From contig NC_088295.1 of NCBI RefSeq assembly GCF_032854445.1, forward strand, positions 91,877,805-91,941,804: a DNA stretch of 64,000 nt, given 5' to 3'. How positions within the stretch are numbered: position 1 is the stretch's first letter; every line of letters starts with the position of its first letter. The stretch comes from Liolophura sinensis. Lineage: Eukaryota; Mollusca; Polyplacophora; Chitonida; Chitonidae. The notes beneath the pieces were generated by a model that searched no databases, had not been told where the DNA came from, and saw nothing but the letters and a program-made list of their open reading frames with translations. Below, piece by piece: positions 12,601 to 23,090 of the stretch. Both the position numbers and the translations under genes were made by a program.

Positions 12601-13312
12601 CTGCTGGAGTTGTGAATTGAGATGGACATAGCATGTGACATGAAACTGAGGTTAACCAAAGTAGATACTACATGTCGCCTCTTGTGAGGTTATAACCTAT
12701 GAATCTATTCTTCCTTAACAAACCATAAACAATGTTCCTAGTAGTATTTTCAATTGTGCTTTAGAACCAGGAGCTGATCAGTAGGTGAGAGTTGCTCTGG
12801 TGTTATAAATGGTTGTTTTTGCCTTCAACAGTATGTACACGTATAAATGAAAGAAGAAGACCTCTTGCAAATATCTAGTTTCATTTCCATCATGGGGTGT
12901 TATTTTTTGTGTAATCAAGAAAGTAACAGATGCTACATTTTCTTTCCTGACTGCAATGTCATGTACATACATTTGATATACCAGTATTTGTTAGATTGCC
13001 TGTGCAATATTCATGATTGTATGTCTGATTTCAGTTCTTGGCAAGGATGCTAGTACTCTTGCTTCAGCGACCAAACATTTCCCTTTCACAAAACTGCCGC
13101 GGTGCTCTGAACTGGTTGACCTCAGCAAGCCATGTTTGTGTCACTATGAGATCTGTGTAGGCTGGTATCCTTGTGGTCTTAAGTACTGCAGGGGGAAAGA
13201 CTCGACTGGGCGAGTGGTCAGCTATCGCTGTGGCATCAAGACGTGTCGCAAGTGCCGCGTGTTTGAGCACTATGCAAGACAGAAAATGCTGTGTATTTGG
13301 GATGAAGTATGA
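6696..13312 (+). CDS. oaf: Out at first protein (OAF), secreted
   Basis: Coding exons are 6696-6896, 8246-8380, 12401-12578 and 13035-13312, with GT-AG introns of phases 0, 0 and 1. This gives 263 aa; the upstream in-frame ATG at 6663 would give 274 (human OAF is about 273). ATG 6696 has A at -3 and opens directly into a signal peptide (MSACLSVLAILYISVCV), so I prefer it. Family hallmarks are the DFKS-EVQILRALILGE block across the first splice, the middle exon rich in Asp and Glu, and a C-terminal cysteine-rich region. That region holds ten Cys, with PCLCHYE, GWYPCGLKYC, YRCGIKTCRKC and a CIWDE end. OAF is a conserved secreted animal protein named from a Drosophila locus; its biochemical role is poorly known. 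Intron 2 is mostly satellite (8521-11155). Confidence 0.95.
6950..7088. mobile_element. Foldback element in oaf intron 1
   Basis: Two arms of about 55-60 bp are imperfect reverse complements. The left arm runs from CACTGTGGGGTCTTTTAGTC to AACAATTTCTGAT and the right arm from TCAGAAATTGTT to GACTAAAAGGCTGTG. They are separated by a ~20-bp loop. Transcribed, this would form a long hairpin. It is probably a degenerate MITE; no clear target-site duplication was found. Confidence 0.65.
7089..8245. other. oaf intron 1, unique sequence
   Basis: AT-rich intronic DNA ending in a good acceptor (TTTTTCAATATTTCAG) before 8246. I see no exon, array or recognisable element here. Confidence 0.5.
8521..11155. 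repeat. Intronic satellite, 28-bp unit with 57-bp higher-order dimers
   Basis: It fills two thirds of oaf intron 2. The unit is about 28 bp, with ATTGGATATCTACTGTGAGC as its core followed by AGTCCACT. From ~9190 to ~9930 units alternate as a 57-bp dimer (a TACTGTTAGCAGCCCGCTAT half and a TACTTTGAGCCACTCACTAT half). From ~9930 to 11155 monomers follow, some with a shortened GAGCTTCCACT variant. The 5' part (8521-8930) is more diverged, and about 260 bp of non-repeat DNA (8940-9190) interrupts it. Nearly every unit carries GATATC. Confidence 0.95.
11598..11946. repeat. Minisatellite, ~42-bp unit, ~8 copies, oaf intron 2
   Basis: The unit contains TCTTCAACCTTTATGACCTC followed by TAAAGCCCTGTTTCTAAA. 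Copies differ by few substitutions, suggesting recent expansion. Confidence 0.93.
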
Positions 13313-13358
13313 AGCAGAGCTGAGTCCAAGAAGACCTGTGATACTAAGCTAAAAACCC

Positions 13359-13364
13359 AATAAA
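13359..13364 (+). terminator. Proximal poly(A) signal of oaf
   Basis: Canonical AATAAA 47 bp downstream of the TGA stop. Confidence 0.5.
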
Positions 13365-16300
13365 GAATGCCCAAAGTATCATTCACAAAGACTCGTACCT
13401 GAGCAGCACATCTTCATTAGGCAGAAGATAAGGTAGTCCTGCCAAGATCTTCCTCATTTGAATATTGTTGGTCAGAATGTAATTCTGAACAATACTTTGT
13501 TAAGTCAACTGCATGGCCTTAGGGCACTTCATGGAAAAGTAGCGTATTTTTGTACATTATGAGCACTATCTGTCTTGTGTAATTTGAAAAACACACAATC
13601 ACACTTGTGCTGGACAATCTATATATTTTTTTACAAAGACAGACATGTTTTATACATAGACAGACTTGTTTTATACGCAAACAGACTTGTTTTATACGCA
13701 GACACTTGCTTTACATGTTGACATACCTGCTTCATATGTAGACAGTATACATAAAAGATGTCCAAGTTTGTTTTGTTAAATCTTGACTATCACAAAAGTT
13801 CAGCATTTCTGCAAAGAGTAGTGCCCCTTTCCCATTTTCCTGGGGTTTAGGACCTTAGGGATCAGTTTATATTCTCCCTTTTAATAAATGATTCAACATA
13901 ATATTTAGTGAAAGGCTCAATGTAGCCTTGTGGAGACCAGTAGATAGATTCTGTATTGTGGGAGTAGCATTGTTGTTTATGACAGACAATACTTCTGTGT
14001 AACCCTTATACCAGTATGCAGACCAAACCATGGAACAAGTGGGAAAAAGGAGCTGTATGATCTGTAACCTCCTCACTCTGTATTTCAACTCCTGGAGGCA
14101 GGAAAAGCTCTGTATTTACCTGCAATGGTTGAAGATATTATCATGATAACTTTGGGGGTAGCTGCTTTAGTCTGTCTTTATATGACAAAAGCAATAAATG
14201 GTGGTGATTAGTGGTGAATGATCAACAGTGAAAATAGTGTAGGGCAAGCTTCAACTGGTAGTGCAGGCCTATATCAGCTGGGTCAGAATTAGTTTACACC
14301 TGACAAAGCTGATATACACTGTACATTACTTTCCAGTGTTACTCTTTAGTGTGGCTCCATCACTTTTGTTAGTTTTATCAGGATGACGTGTGGACTCTAC
14401 TCAGCACTAGATGGTTGAGCAATGTAATGAAGGCCAAATTATGCAATGTGATGTGAAGAAACTGTGGAGCTGATGTTTGATTAGATAGATCTCTGATGTT
14501 TGTTTGGATGAAACTGTGATGTTTGATTGGATGAAACTGTGATGTTTGATTGGATGAAACTGTGATGTTTGATTGGATGAAACTGAGAATGTATTCACCA
14601 GGATTGCAATAGTTGGTGTGTGAAGTGTAGAATTTATGTGTGAGAAAATAGGTGATCAGCTATACACTCTTATTGTACACTTTTATTACATCTGATCAAC
14701 CGCACATAAACAGTCACTGTATGTGATATTTGATTAACTGCACGTGCATTATGTGTGATCAGCTGCTTCTATATTCAGTCTGATCAGCTGCACCGGTAAT
14801 GTGTTGAAGAATAATAGTGATTCATTCTGTCAAATGCCACACTGTCATATACTACACAGTCATATGCCATAATGCCAACATTTGAACAGCCCTGATTGCT
14901 ACACTTTTTCATATGCTGAAGATTTCATCCATTGAATTGGCATAATTCAGCCTTAATCATTTCTTCTTAAAACTTTTGCACCAAGGTAGTTCACTATAAA
15001 ACCAGCTTTATTCGTAACAGTGATTGTGTGCTAGGATTTTTATGACAAATTGTGGATTTAAAAGTCTGTGTCTTTATATTTTTTGTTTGGCTTGTGATCT
15101 TGCTCTTAATATGAATGGGCTACATGTAGTTGAAGAGAAATGTATTTTGTCACTATTTGCATGTTGAACTCTGCCATGGCTGTTCACCAGTTGACTACAT
15201 GGCTTTTACCAGGTGTTCTATTCATAATGCTTCCAAGTGAGAAATCCTGAGTCTTTGTGCTGCTGATGTGAGGGAAAGTTTTACAACAGCTGTTTTAGTT
15301 AAGAAAGTTAAGGAAGGTGCTGAACAGGTGAGAACTGCTGATTGCATTAAATGTTTATCGTATGTGCATTAAATGTTTATCGTATGTGCATTAAATGTTA
15401 ACATACACGTAAAGCGGTAAAATAAATGTAATCATGTAAAACACATGCTAGCATTTGTGAAGTACTGTACATTTAACTACAATACTTCGAACATTAAACT
15501 TAGTGTTAAAATGTACAAGACCTCAATATTGTTAACATACACTTCATGTAATATGTACTGTAAACATGTTAATACTTGTAAAATACATGCCATCACAATT
15601 ATCTAATCTGCTCACAATGTTAACAAATAGAGAGTGGCAGTAAAACAAGTAAGCTTATGACAGTAATCCTGAAATTGTTTTACAAACTTGTACCTGAAGT
15701 TGTGTGGCATAGCATGTCTGAAACATTTGTGGGGTTTTCCTGTCTGTAAAGTGCATGTGGTATGTGAAGATCTGGCCTCTTGTCAAATTGGTCTAGATCT
15801 AGATAAACAAGCTTGTCTTGGGTAAAGTGACGAACTGGGTAAGTAATTCTCAGTGGATTTTTTAAGGTACTGTAGTATTCAACACTATTTTTATTTATTT
15901 TAACTGTTACCTCAGAATAAAATAAAGTCTAGTGTTTTAGTTCTGTAATCAGTTATTTGGACCAATTTAAGGTTTTGCAACCTTATAAACATTTTTTTTG
16001 TGTGTCCCAAATACATTGTAATGTGAAGTAATAGATAATTTAAACTAGTAAATGTCCCATGAATTTCTTCCGAAGTTAAAAATAAAAGACAGCTCCATGT
16101 CAAATGACTGACAGATGACATTATCATTATGATCCTAGAGCCCAGTATTGATTTCATACATTTAACTCCATTTTTTTCAGTAAAAAATTCTAAAATAAAC
16201 CTGATTGTGGACATAACTTTTATTTTGATAGTATTATTTCACTTAAACAGCCATAACCTCATAACTACACCTGATTTCTACTTGAAAACATTCAAGATGG

Positions 16301-16833
16301 CTGTATTGTTGTAAATCACATGTACTTTGAAGACGACGCTGTGTGAATCCGTGTCTAGTGTCATTTTGTTCTGTTAAGTATATCGGTTTTTGCAGAAAAC
16401 CATCATTGGTTAGTGAGTATACATGTACAATAGCTGATCAAGAAAGATTTGCTTTTGTTCGAGGAACACCGATTCGTCAAGTTTAATCAAGCTTTCAAAT
16501 GGAAGTTAAAACTTGCAGTAAACTGTGTTGTTATTAAAGGGTCGCAATGTTTCTTCAAGTTTGTTAACAGTGCATGCTGAGGTATGACTTTAAAAGGTAT
16601 TGTCAAGAACGTTGATGTAGTTTGTTGGCCCTTCATGCAAGACGCATAGGACCCATCGATTAGGTGCGACGGTGCCATTCAGACGCATGGTGTAGAGCTT
16701 CCAATGAATACAAGCCTGGTCACGCTGTACATTTGACACTGTACACTTGCCGACTGCCAAGGATAAGGTGCTATATTTAGTTTATATTATGTTAACGTTT
16801 GCATGGAATGGAATATTTTGTTAATCGTTGTGT

Positions 16834-16839
16834 AATAAA
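16834..16839 (+). terminator. Candidate distal poly(A) signal
   Basis: AATAAA followed within about 25 bp by a GT-rich element, on the same strand as oaf. Confidence 0.35.
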
Positions 16840-16860
16840 AGAAAGGCTTGTAAAATGTGC

Positions 16861-18375
16861 TGTGTTTGATGATTACTGCCGATCCACGAGATAAGTTGTC
16901 CTAGACTTGCGTCAGCTAGACTCTTAGTATAACTTGTAATGCTGTACCGGAACTTAGATTTGGAAGAAAATACCGCTTATTTTTAGTGTTGTCGTGAAAG
17001 CCCAATACTCCCCTTAATAGTAAAATATAAACTCGCCAGGTCAGTAGTTACAATTTTAGTGCAATAAACATTTAAAGTTTACGTCTGACTTCAAGGGACA
17101 CAGAGTTAACACTGATTGGCTGACAGTGGACGTAGATTTTCCTGTGTTAACCCATGCAGCTTTAGTCAGGTTTGAGTGTATCTACCATCTCTAAAATTTA
17201 GCTTAGGTCGTGTCACAGAATATATGCTCCTCAACCACCGTGGCGACGTTATGCGGTGCAATTCATGAACCAGTGCCTACGATATCGTCCATGGCAACAA
17301 ATACTGAAGCATGCTCCTTACAGCACATGCGTCGCTCTCTGCCTTTCGCTTTAAACTACATCACTGCCACCAACAGACAAGCTTGATCTTTAGAGCCCGT
17401 AACAAGCGCTTAGGATTGTTCTCCCGCGGAACTACTTGATAAGCATTCAACAATAAAATTATTTCAGGCTTTGGGTAGAATCCTGTTGTGTATACTGTTG
17501 ATAAAAAGAATGCGTGTTTATAAAAGTGTTATTAGAGATAAAGGTTAGGAGGGATTATTTGTGTTTTCAGACATCACTTCATGCCTCATCACCGTGACCC
17601 CAGTGACCTCGGCGTTATTCAAGATTACTGCAAAATTGCTATTGGTGGCAGTGATGTAAAGGGCCACACACCCCCATTAATTTTCTATTAGCGCTGTAAC
17701 TCTGTCCTAAACATTCAGTGGTTAATAAGCCTTGGTGCTTTGGTACCTGACCCAGGTTGTGGGAAGGCAGCCGTAAAAATCTTGACATGGGTTGACTGTC
17801 AAAATCTGGAACATTCTGTGACGGGGGGGAGGGGGGGGGGGTGCCTAGCAACGCCAAGGGGACGTCACTGGCAGCCTCATCACCACCTGTCTCCTTGTGT
17901 CCTCTCGCCCAGGGTTTCAAACTTTTATTGCTAAAACTCGTACCTACCCAAAACTCAGACAATTTCCATCATTTTGTTACCAAACATGCACCTGTACACC
18001 AAAAATCGCAGGCTGGCAGTGAAAAAAGACTAAAAATTCACAGATTTACATTCGTTCTCCCGAAAAACGGAAGTGCTAGAGGGGCCCTGATTCCAAATCG
18101 AAAGTCAAAGAGCGACGCATGCGCTGTAAAGAGTATGATATTGAAGACAAACATCAATATGTATGGTGAATGGGCATACGACAGCATAGCAACTGTTTAG
18201 TGAAACGGGCTCCCGGTTTGGACTAGACCTTGGTCACAAAGGTTCAGGATGACCCAGAAAGCTATCAAAATGAGCGACGGGTCAGGCACATTAGTCACAG
18301 AAGGCTTTCACTATGCATGTTGTCAGGAAAGGAAAAGACCTCTAAAGTGTTCATCACTAAATAGACCACTTAAAA
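16861..18375. other. Intergenic, no supported gene
   Basis: A G-run (GGGGGGGAGGGGGGGGGG) lies near 17823. The overlapping open frames at 17639-18200 are compositionally odd and match no family I know. A motif at ~18210-18235 (GGACTAGACCTTGGTCAC) resembles part of the 67-bp repeat unit further right and may be its outlying relic. Confidence 0.4.
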
Positions 18376-18737
18376 TTAATACACTTTCATTTATTTTTTT
18401 AGATTTCTGTGAAAAGAGTTAACGGTGTTTATACATTTGATTTCAAAGGTGAGCTTTATGGACCATACTATCTTTCTTTAAGAATTCTGTCGTCACCGGA
18501 AGTTTTTCCAACTCTAATCACCACACTGAACATCGGAATAACTCTTTTTACCAATGAGTAAAAGATTACTGAAATAATGTCCCCAAAAATTTTTACCTCC
18601 TGGTGAACACCAGGAAAACAGGTTAGTGTGACGTCAGAGTTCCTAGATATCGTTATTATGACACGTAAAGCCGTCAAACATTTGAATGCTTTTCAACACT
18701 CTTGAAAAATCTGAAAAAATAAATGAAAGTATTTCTA
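18376..18737. mobile_element. MITE-like element with ~36-bp terminal inverted repeats
   Basis: The left end ACTTTCATTTATTTTTTTAG pairs with the right end CTGAAAAAATAAATGAAAGT, and the arms continue inward with mismatches (AGATTT...AAGAGTG). A perfect internal palindrome, CCTGGTGAACACCAGG, sits at 18599-18614. No transposase is present. The boundaries are approximate. Confidence 0.6.
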
Positions 18738-18861
18738 CGCGCATTTTTCAGTTGTCTGTACGATGAACCTTACTTCATATATTAGCTTTCTTTTACTTAA
18801 AAGACGTCAGGCGCTAATTACGTCTACTACGTCTACTTCCTGGTTTACACTGCCCATTGCT

Positions 18862-21541
18862 CACACCAAGAACAACACAGCTTTGTTCACTACAAGATTA
18901 CGTGGTTCACGTTTACACTGGACATTGGTCACACCAAGAACAACACAGCTTTTTTCTCATCGAGATTACGTTGTTCACGTTTACACTGGACATTGGTCAC
19001 ACCCAGAACACGCAGTTTTTCACTCATCGAGATTACGTGGTTGACGTTTACACTGGACATTGGTCACACCAAGAACAACACAGCTTTGTTCACATCGAGA
19101 TTACGTGGTTGACGTTTACACTGGACATTGGTCACACCAAGAACATACAGGTTTGTTCATATCGAGATTACGTGGTTGACGTTTACACTGGGCATTGGTC
19201 ACACCAAGAACACACAGATTTGTTCATATCGAGATTACGTGGTTGACGTTTACACTGGACATTGGTCACACCAAGAACACACAGATTTGTTCATATCGAG
19301 ATTACGTGGTTGACGTTTACACTGGACATTGGTCACACTATGAACACACAGTTTTTTTCTCATCGAGATTACGTGATTCACGTTTACACTGGACATTGGT
19401 CACACCAAGAACACACAGATTTGTTCATATCGAGATTACGTGGTTGACGTTTACACTGGACATTGGTCACACCAAGAACAACACAGCTTTGTTTACATCG
19501 AGATTACGTGGTTCACTTTACACTGGACAATGGTCACACCCAGAACAACACAGCTTTTTTCTCATCAAGATTACGTGGTTGACGTTTACACTGGACATTG
19601 GTCACACCGAGAACACACAGATTTGTTCATATCGAGATTACGTGGTTCACGTTTACAATGGACGTTAGTCACACTATGAACACACAGTTTTCTTCTCATC
19701 GAGATTACGTGATTCACGTTTACACTGGACATTGGTCACACCAAGAACACACAGATTTGTTCATATCGAGATTACGTTGTTGACGTTTACACTTAACATT
19801 GGTCACACCCAGAACAACACAGCTTTGTTCATATCGAGATTACATGTTTGACGTTTACACTGGACATTGGTCACACCAAGAACACGCAGTTTTTTACTCA
19901 TCGAGATTACGTGGTTGACGTTTACACTGGACATTGGTCACACCAAGAACACACAGTTTTATTCTCATCGAGATTACGTGGTTGACGTTTACACTGGACA
20001 TTGGTCACATCCAGAACAACACAGCTTTGTTCATATCGAGATTACGTGGTTGACGTTTACACTGGACATTGGTCACACCAAGAACAACACAGCTTTGTTT
20101 ACATCGAGATTACGTGGTTCACGTTTACACTGGACATTGGTCACACCAAGAACACGCAGTTTTTTTCTCATCGAGATTACGTGGTTGACGTTTACACTGG
20201 GCATTGGTCACACCAAGAACACACAGATTTGTTCATATCGAGATTACGTGGTTGACGTTTACACTGGACATTGGTCACACCAAGAACACACAGTTTTATT
20301 CTCATCGAGATTACGTGGTTGACGTTTACACTGGACATTGGTCACACCCAGAACAACACAGCTTTGTTCATATCGAGATTACGTGGTTGACGTTTCCACT
20401 GGACATTGGTCACACCAAGAACAGCACAGCTTTGTTTACATCGAGATTGCGTGGTTCACGTTTACACTGGACATTCTTCACACCAAGAACACGCAGTTTT
20501 TTTCTCATCGAGATTACGTGGTTGACGTTTACACTGGACATTGGTCACACCAAGAACACACAGATTTGTTCATATCGAGATTACGTGGTTGACGTTTACA
20601 CTGGACATTGGTCACACCCAGAACAACACAGCTTTGTTCACATCGAGATTACGTGGTTCACGTTTACACTGGACATTGGTCACACCAAGAACACGCAGTT
20701 TTTTTCTCATCGAGATTACGTGGTTGACGTTTACACTGGACATTGGTCACACCAAGAACACACAGATTTGTTCATATCGAGATTACGTGGTTGACGTTTA
20801 CACTGGACATTGGTCACACCCAGAACAACACAGCTTTGTTCATATCGAGATTACGTGGTTCATGTTTACACTGGACATTGGTCACACCATGAACACGCAG
20901 TTTTTTACTCATCAAGATTACGTGGTTGACGTTTACACTGGACATTGGTCACACCGAGAACACACAGATTTGTTCATATCGAGATTACGTGGTTGACGTT
21001 TACACTGGACATTGGTCACACCAAGAACAACACAGCTTTGTTCACATCGAGTTTACGTGGTTCACGTTTACAGTGGACATTGGTCACACCCAGAACAACA
21101 CAGCTTTTTTCTCATCGAGATTACGTGGTTGACGTTTACACTGGACATTGGTCACACCAAGAACACGCAGTTTTTTTGTCATCGAGATTACGTGGTTGAC
21201 GTTTACACTGGACATTGGTCACACCATGAACAACACAGCTTTGTTCACATCGGGATTACGTGGTTGACGTTTACACTGGACATTGGTCACACCAAGAACA
21301 CACAGTTTTTTTCTCATCGAGATTACGTGGTTGACGTTTACAGTGGACATTGGTCACACCAAGAACAATAGAGCTTTGTTCATATCGAGATTACGTGGTT
21401 GACGTTTACACTGGACATTGGTCACACCAAGAACAACACAGCTTTGTTCACATCGAGATTACGTGGTTCACGTTTACACTGGACATGCTCACATGTCCTT
21501 GGTCACACCAAGAACACATAGCTTTGTTCACATCCTGATTA
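18862..21541. repeat. Satellite array, 67/68-bp unit, ~40 copies
   Basis: Each unit runs GACGTTTACACTGGACATTG, GTCACACCAAGAACA, a variable middle, then TCGAGATTACGTGGTT. Three middles recur: CACAGATTTGTTCATA, ACACAGCTTTGTTCACA and CGCAGTTTTTTTCTCA. They are shuffled in blocks that look like higher-order repeats. Because 67 is not a multiple of 3 and the units lack plus-strand stops in all frames, open frames of 60-196 codons overlap in every frame. None is a credible gene. Confidence 0.95.
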
Positions 21542-21665
21542 CGTGACAGTTTTAGACTAGACCTTGGTTTTAACGAGAACAACATAGATTTGTTTGCATC
21601 ATTGTTGCGGATCTTGGTTACACCAAGAGCAACACAGCTTTGTACCCATCCTAATTACGAGGTTT

Positions 21666-21794
21666 TGGGCCCGGTTTCACGAAACTTCGGGGGTCCAGAA
21701 AATTGCTTAAATCGGCAGTTTGTTCCATGGAGTGTTTCCCGACAAAAATTATAAGTATAGTATTAGCTTAAAAAGTTTCGTGAAACTGGGCCCA
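21666..21794. mobile_element. 129-bp MITE with 22-bp TIRs and GGTTT target duplication
   Basis: The terminal inverted repeats are TGGGCCCGGTTTCACGAAAC at left and its near-perfect complement at right, with one difference over 22 bp. GGTTT is duplicated at 21661-21665 and 21795-21799. Removing the element and one GGTTT joins the flanks into a normal unit of the surrounding 67-bp repeat (TTACGAGGTTTACTCTG), which independently confirms the ends. Confidence 0.9.
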
Positions 21795-21844
21795 GGTTTA
21801 CTCTGCATTGTCCTTGGACAGGCCAGTAAAACACAACACTCCCT

Positions 21845-22350
21845 AAGTGGGAGTGGACCTCCTTCCGTCCTCGTGAGCGGATGGACTAGGTTTAGACTGG
21901 CCCTTGGTTCACGCCATGATTACACGACCCTTCCGTCCTCGTAAGTGGAAAGTCCAGGTTTAGACTGGCCTTTGGTTCATGCCATGATCACACAATCCTT
22001 CCGTCCTCGTGAGCGGAAGGTTCAGGTTTAGACTGGCCCTTGGTTCACGCCATGATCACACGACCCTTCCGTCCTCGTGGGCAGATGCACTAAGTTTAGA
22101 TTGGCCCTTGGTTCACGCCATGATCATACGACCCTTCCGTCCTCGTGAGCGGATTGGCTAGACTTAAAATGGCCCTTGGTTCACGGCATGATCGTGATCA
22201 CACGACCCTTCCATCCTCGTAAGCGGAAGGTTCAGGTTTAGACTGGCCCTTGGTTCACGCCATGATCACAAGGCCTTTTCGTCCTCGTGAGTGTGAAGGT
22301 GCAAGTTTAGACAGGACTTTGGCTCTAGCCATGATCACACGACCCTTCCG
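21845..22350. repeat. 68-bp tandem array, diverged relative of the 67-bp array
   Basis: About seven units contain CCCTTCCGTCCTCGTGAGCG and then GGTTTAGACTGGCCCTTGGT, TCACGCCATGATCACACGA. The second half aligns with GTTTACACTGGACATTGGTC, ACACCAAGAACACACAG of the neighbouring array. The two arrays are thus old relatives, separated by the MITE at 21666. Confidence 0.85.
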
Positions 22351-22486
22351 TTTTCACACGAGGTAAAGGCGTTGTTCTGGTGACATTTATGTTTAAATCA
22401 TAATTAAAAAATACATACACCGAAACTACTTGGAACGGTATATCATGGCTGTTTTAGATGCGGGTATGGAGAGGTTTCAGTAAGTC

Positions 22487-22617
22487 AGTGAGCAATAATG
22501 CGACAAAAAACACTTCGCACAACATGATTCTATATAACTAGCTTTACTAAACTACTTTCTCCATCATCTGTTTAAGTGGCAGTTGCGCAAAGTGTTTTTG
22601 TCGCATTATTTCTCACT
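22487..22617. mobile_element. 131-bp MITE-like inverted-repeat element
   Basis: The left arm AGTGAGCAATAATGCGACAA, then AAAACACTTCGCACAAC, is the near reverse complement of the right arm (GTTGCGCAAAGTGTTTTTGT, then CGCATTATTTCTCACT). Arms are ~36 bp with few mismatches and a ~58-bp spacer. No clear target duplication was found. Confidence 0.7.
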
Positions 22618-22738
22618 AGATTGCTATTTGAATTCTACGTATAAATTAAATGTTCAGGAATTTATTAAATTCAAATCAGACAATGGATAAAAACTGCTAG
22701 GTTAAAGCGAGCAAGGTACTATTCCAGTGTATCGGAGG

Positions 22739-22744
22739 TTTATT
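22739..22744 (-). terminator. Candidate poly(A) signal of the mucin-like gene
   Basis: AATAAA on the minus strand about 350 bp beyond the stop codon at 23091. Nearer alternatives were not obvious. Confidence 0.3.
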
Positions 22745-23090
22745 AACGCAAAGTCAACCAGAAACCACAAAAACTATGTATAATTAAAACGCAATAATTG
22801 GTATAGAACTTACAGATGGTAATGCCTGAGAACAGGCCCTTGTCACGAATGCAAGGTCCTTTCTACAAAACAACCATGGACTAAGTTAACTGTAATCAAC
22901 ATGACAAGACATGCTGAATTTATAAATGTAGCCATGATAGTTTAAGTAAAGTTGGCCTTTGATTGTTTTGTGGAGCAGGAACCAGAAGGACATCCCAAAT
23001 GTCAGCGCTGGTATGATTATCCTGACAAAACAGAGGTAACACCCGGCATTTCGTCCTAGAGTAACAGCTATTTCCTCAGCCCATCATTGT

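Larger units (their letters stand above)
13313..16860 (+). other. oaf 3' UTR or flank with alternative poly(A) signals
   Basis: A proximal AATAAA lies at 13359-13364, 47 bp after the stop. A distal one at 16834-16839 is followed by a GT-rich stretch (TGTGCTGTGTTTG). If the distal site is used, the 3' UTR is about 3.5 kb. Three small arrays lie inside: ~22 bp at 13634-13745, 23 bp (TTTGATTGGATGAAACTGTG) at 14471-14584, and ~22 bp (GCATTAAATGTTTATCGTAT) at 15341-15404. No coding sequence was seen. Confidence 0.45.

Noticed and set aside
17639-18200. Overlapping open frames of 64-119 codons
   Set aside because: They cross a G-run and show no conserved motif; neither strand has consistent exon boundaries.
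18763-21538. Long overlapping open frames (up to 196 codons) suggesting a repeat protein
   Set aside because: They arise in all three plus frames because the 67-bp unit lacks stops. There is no start context, splice sites or frame preference, and unit indels are not in triplets.
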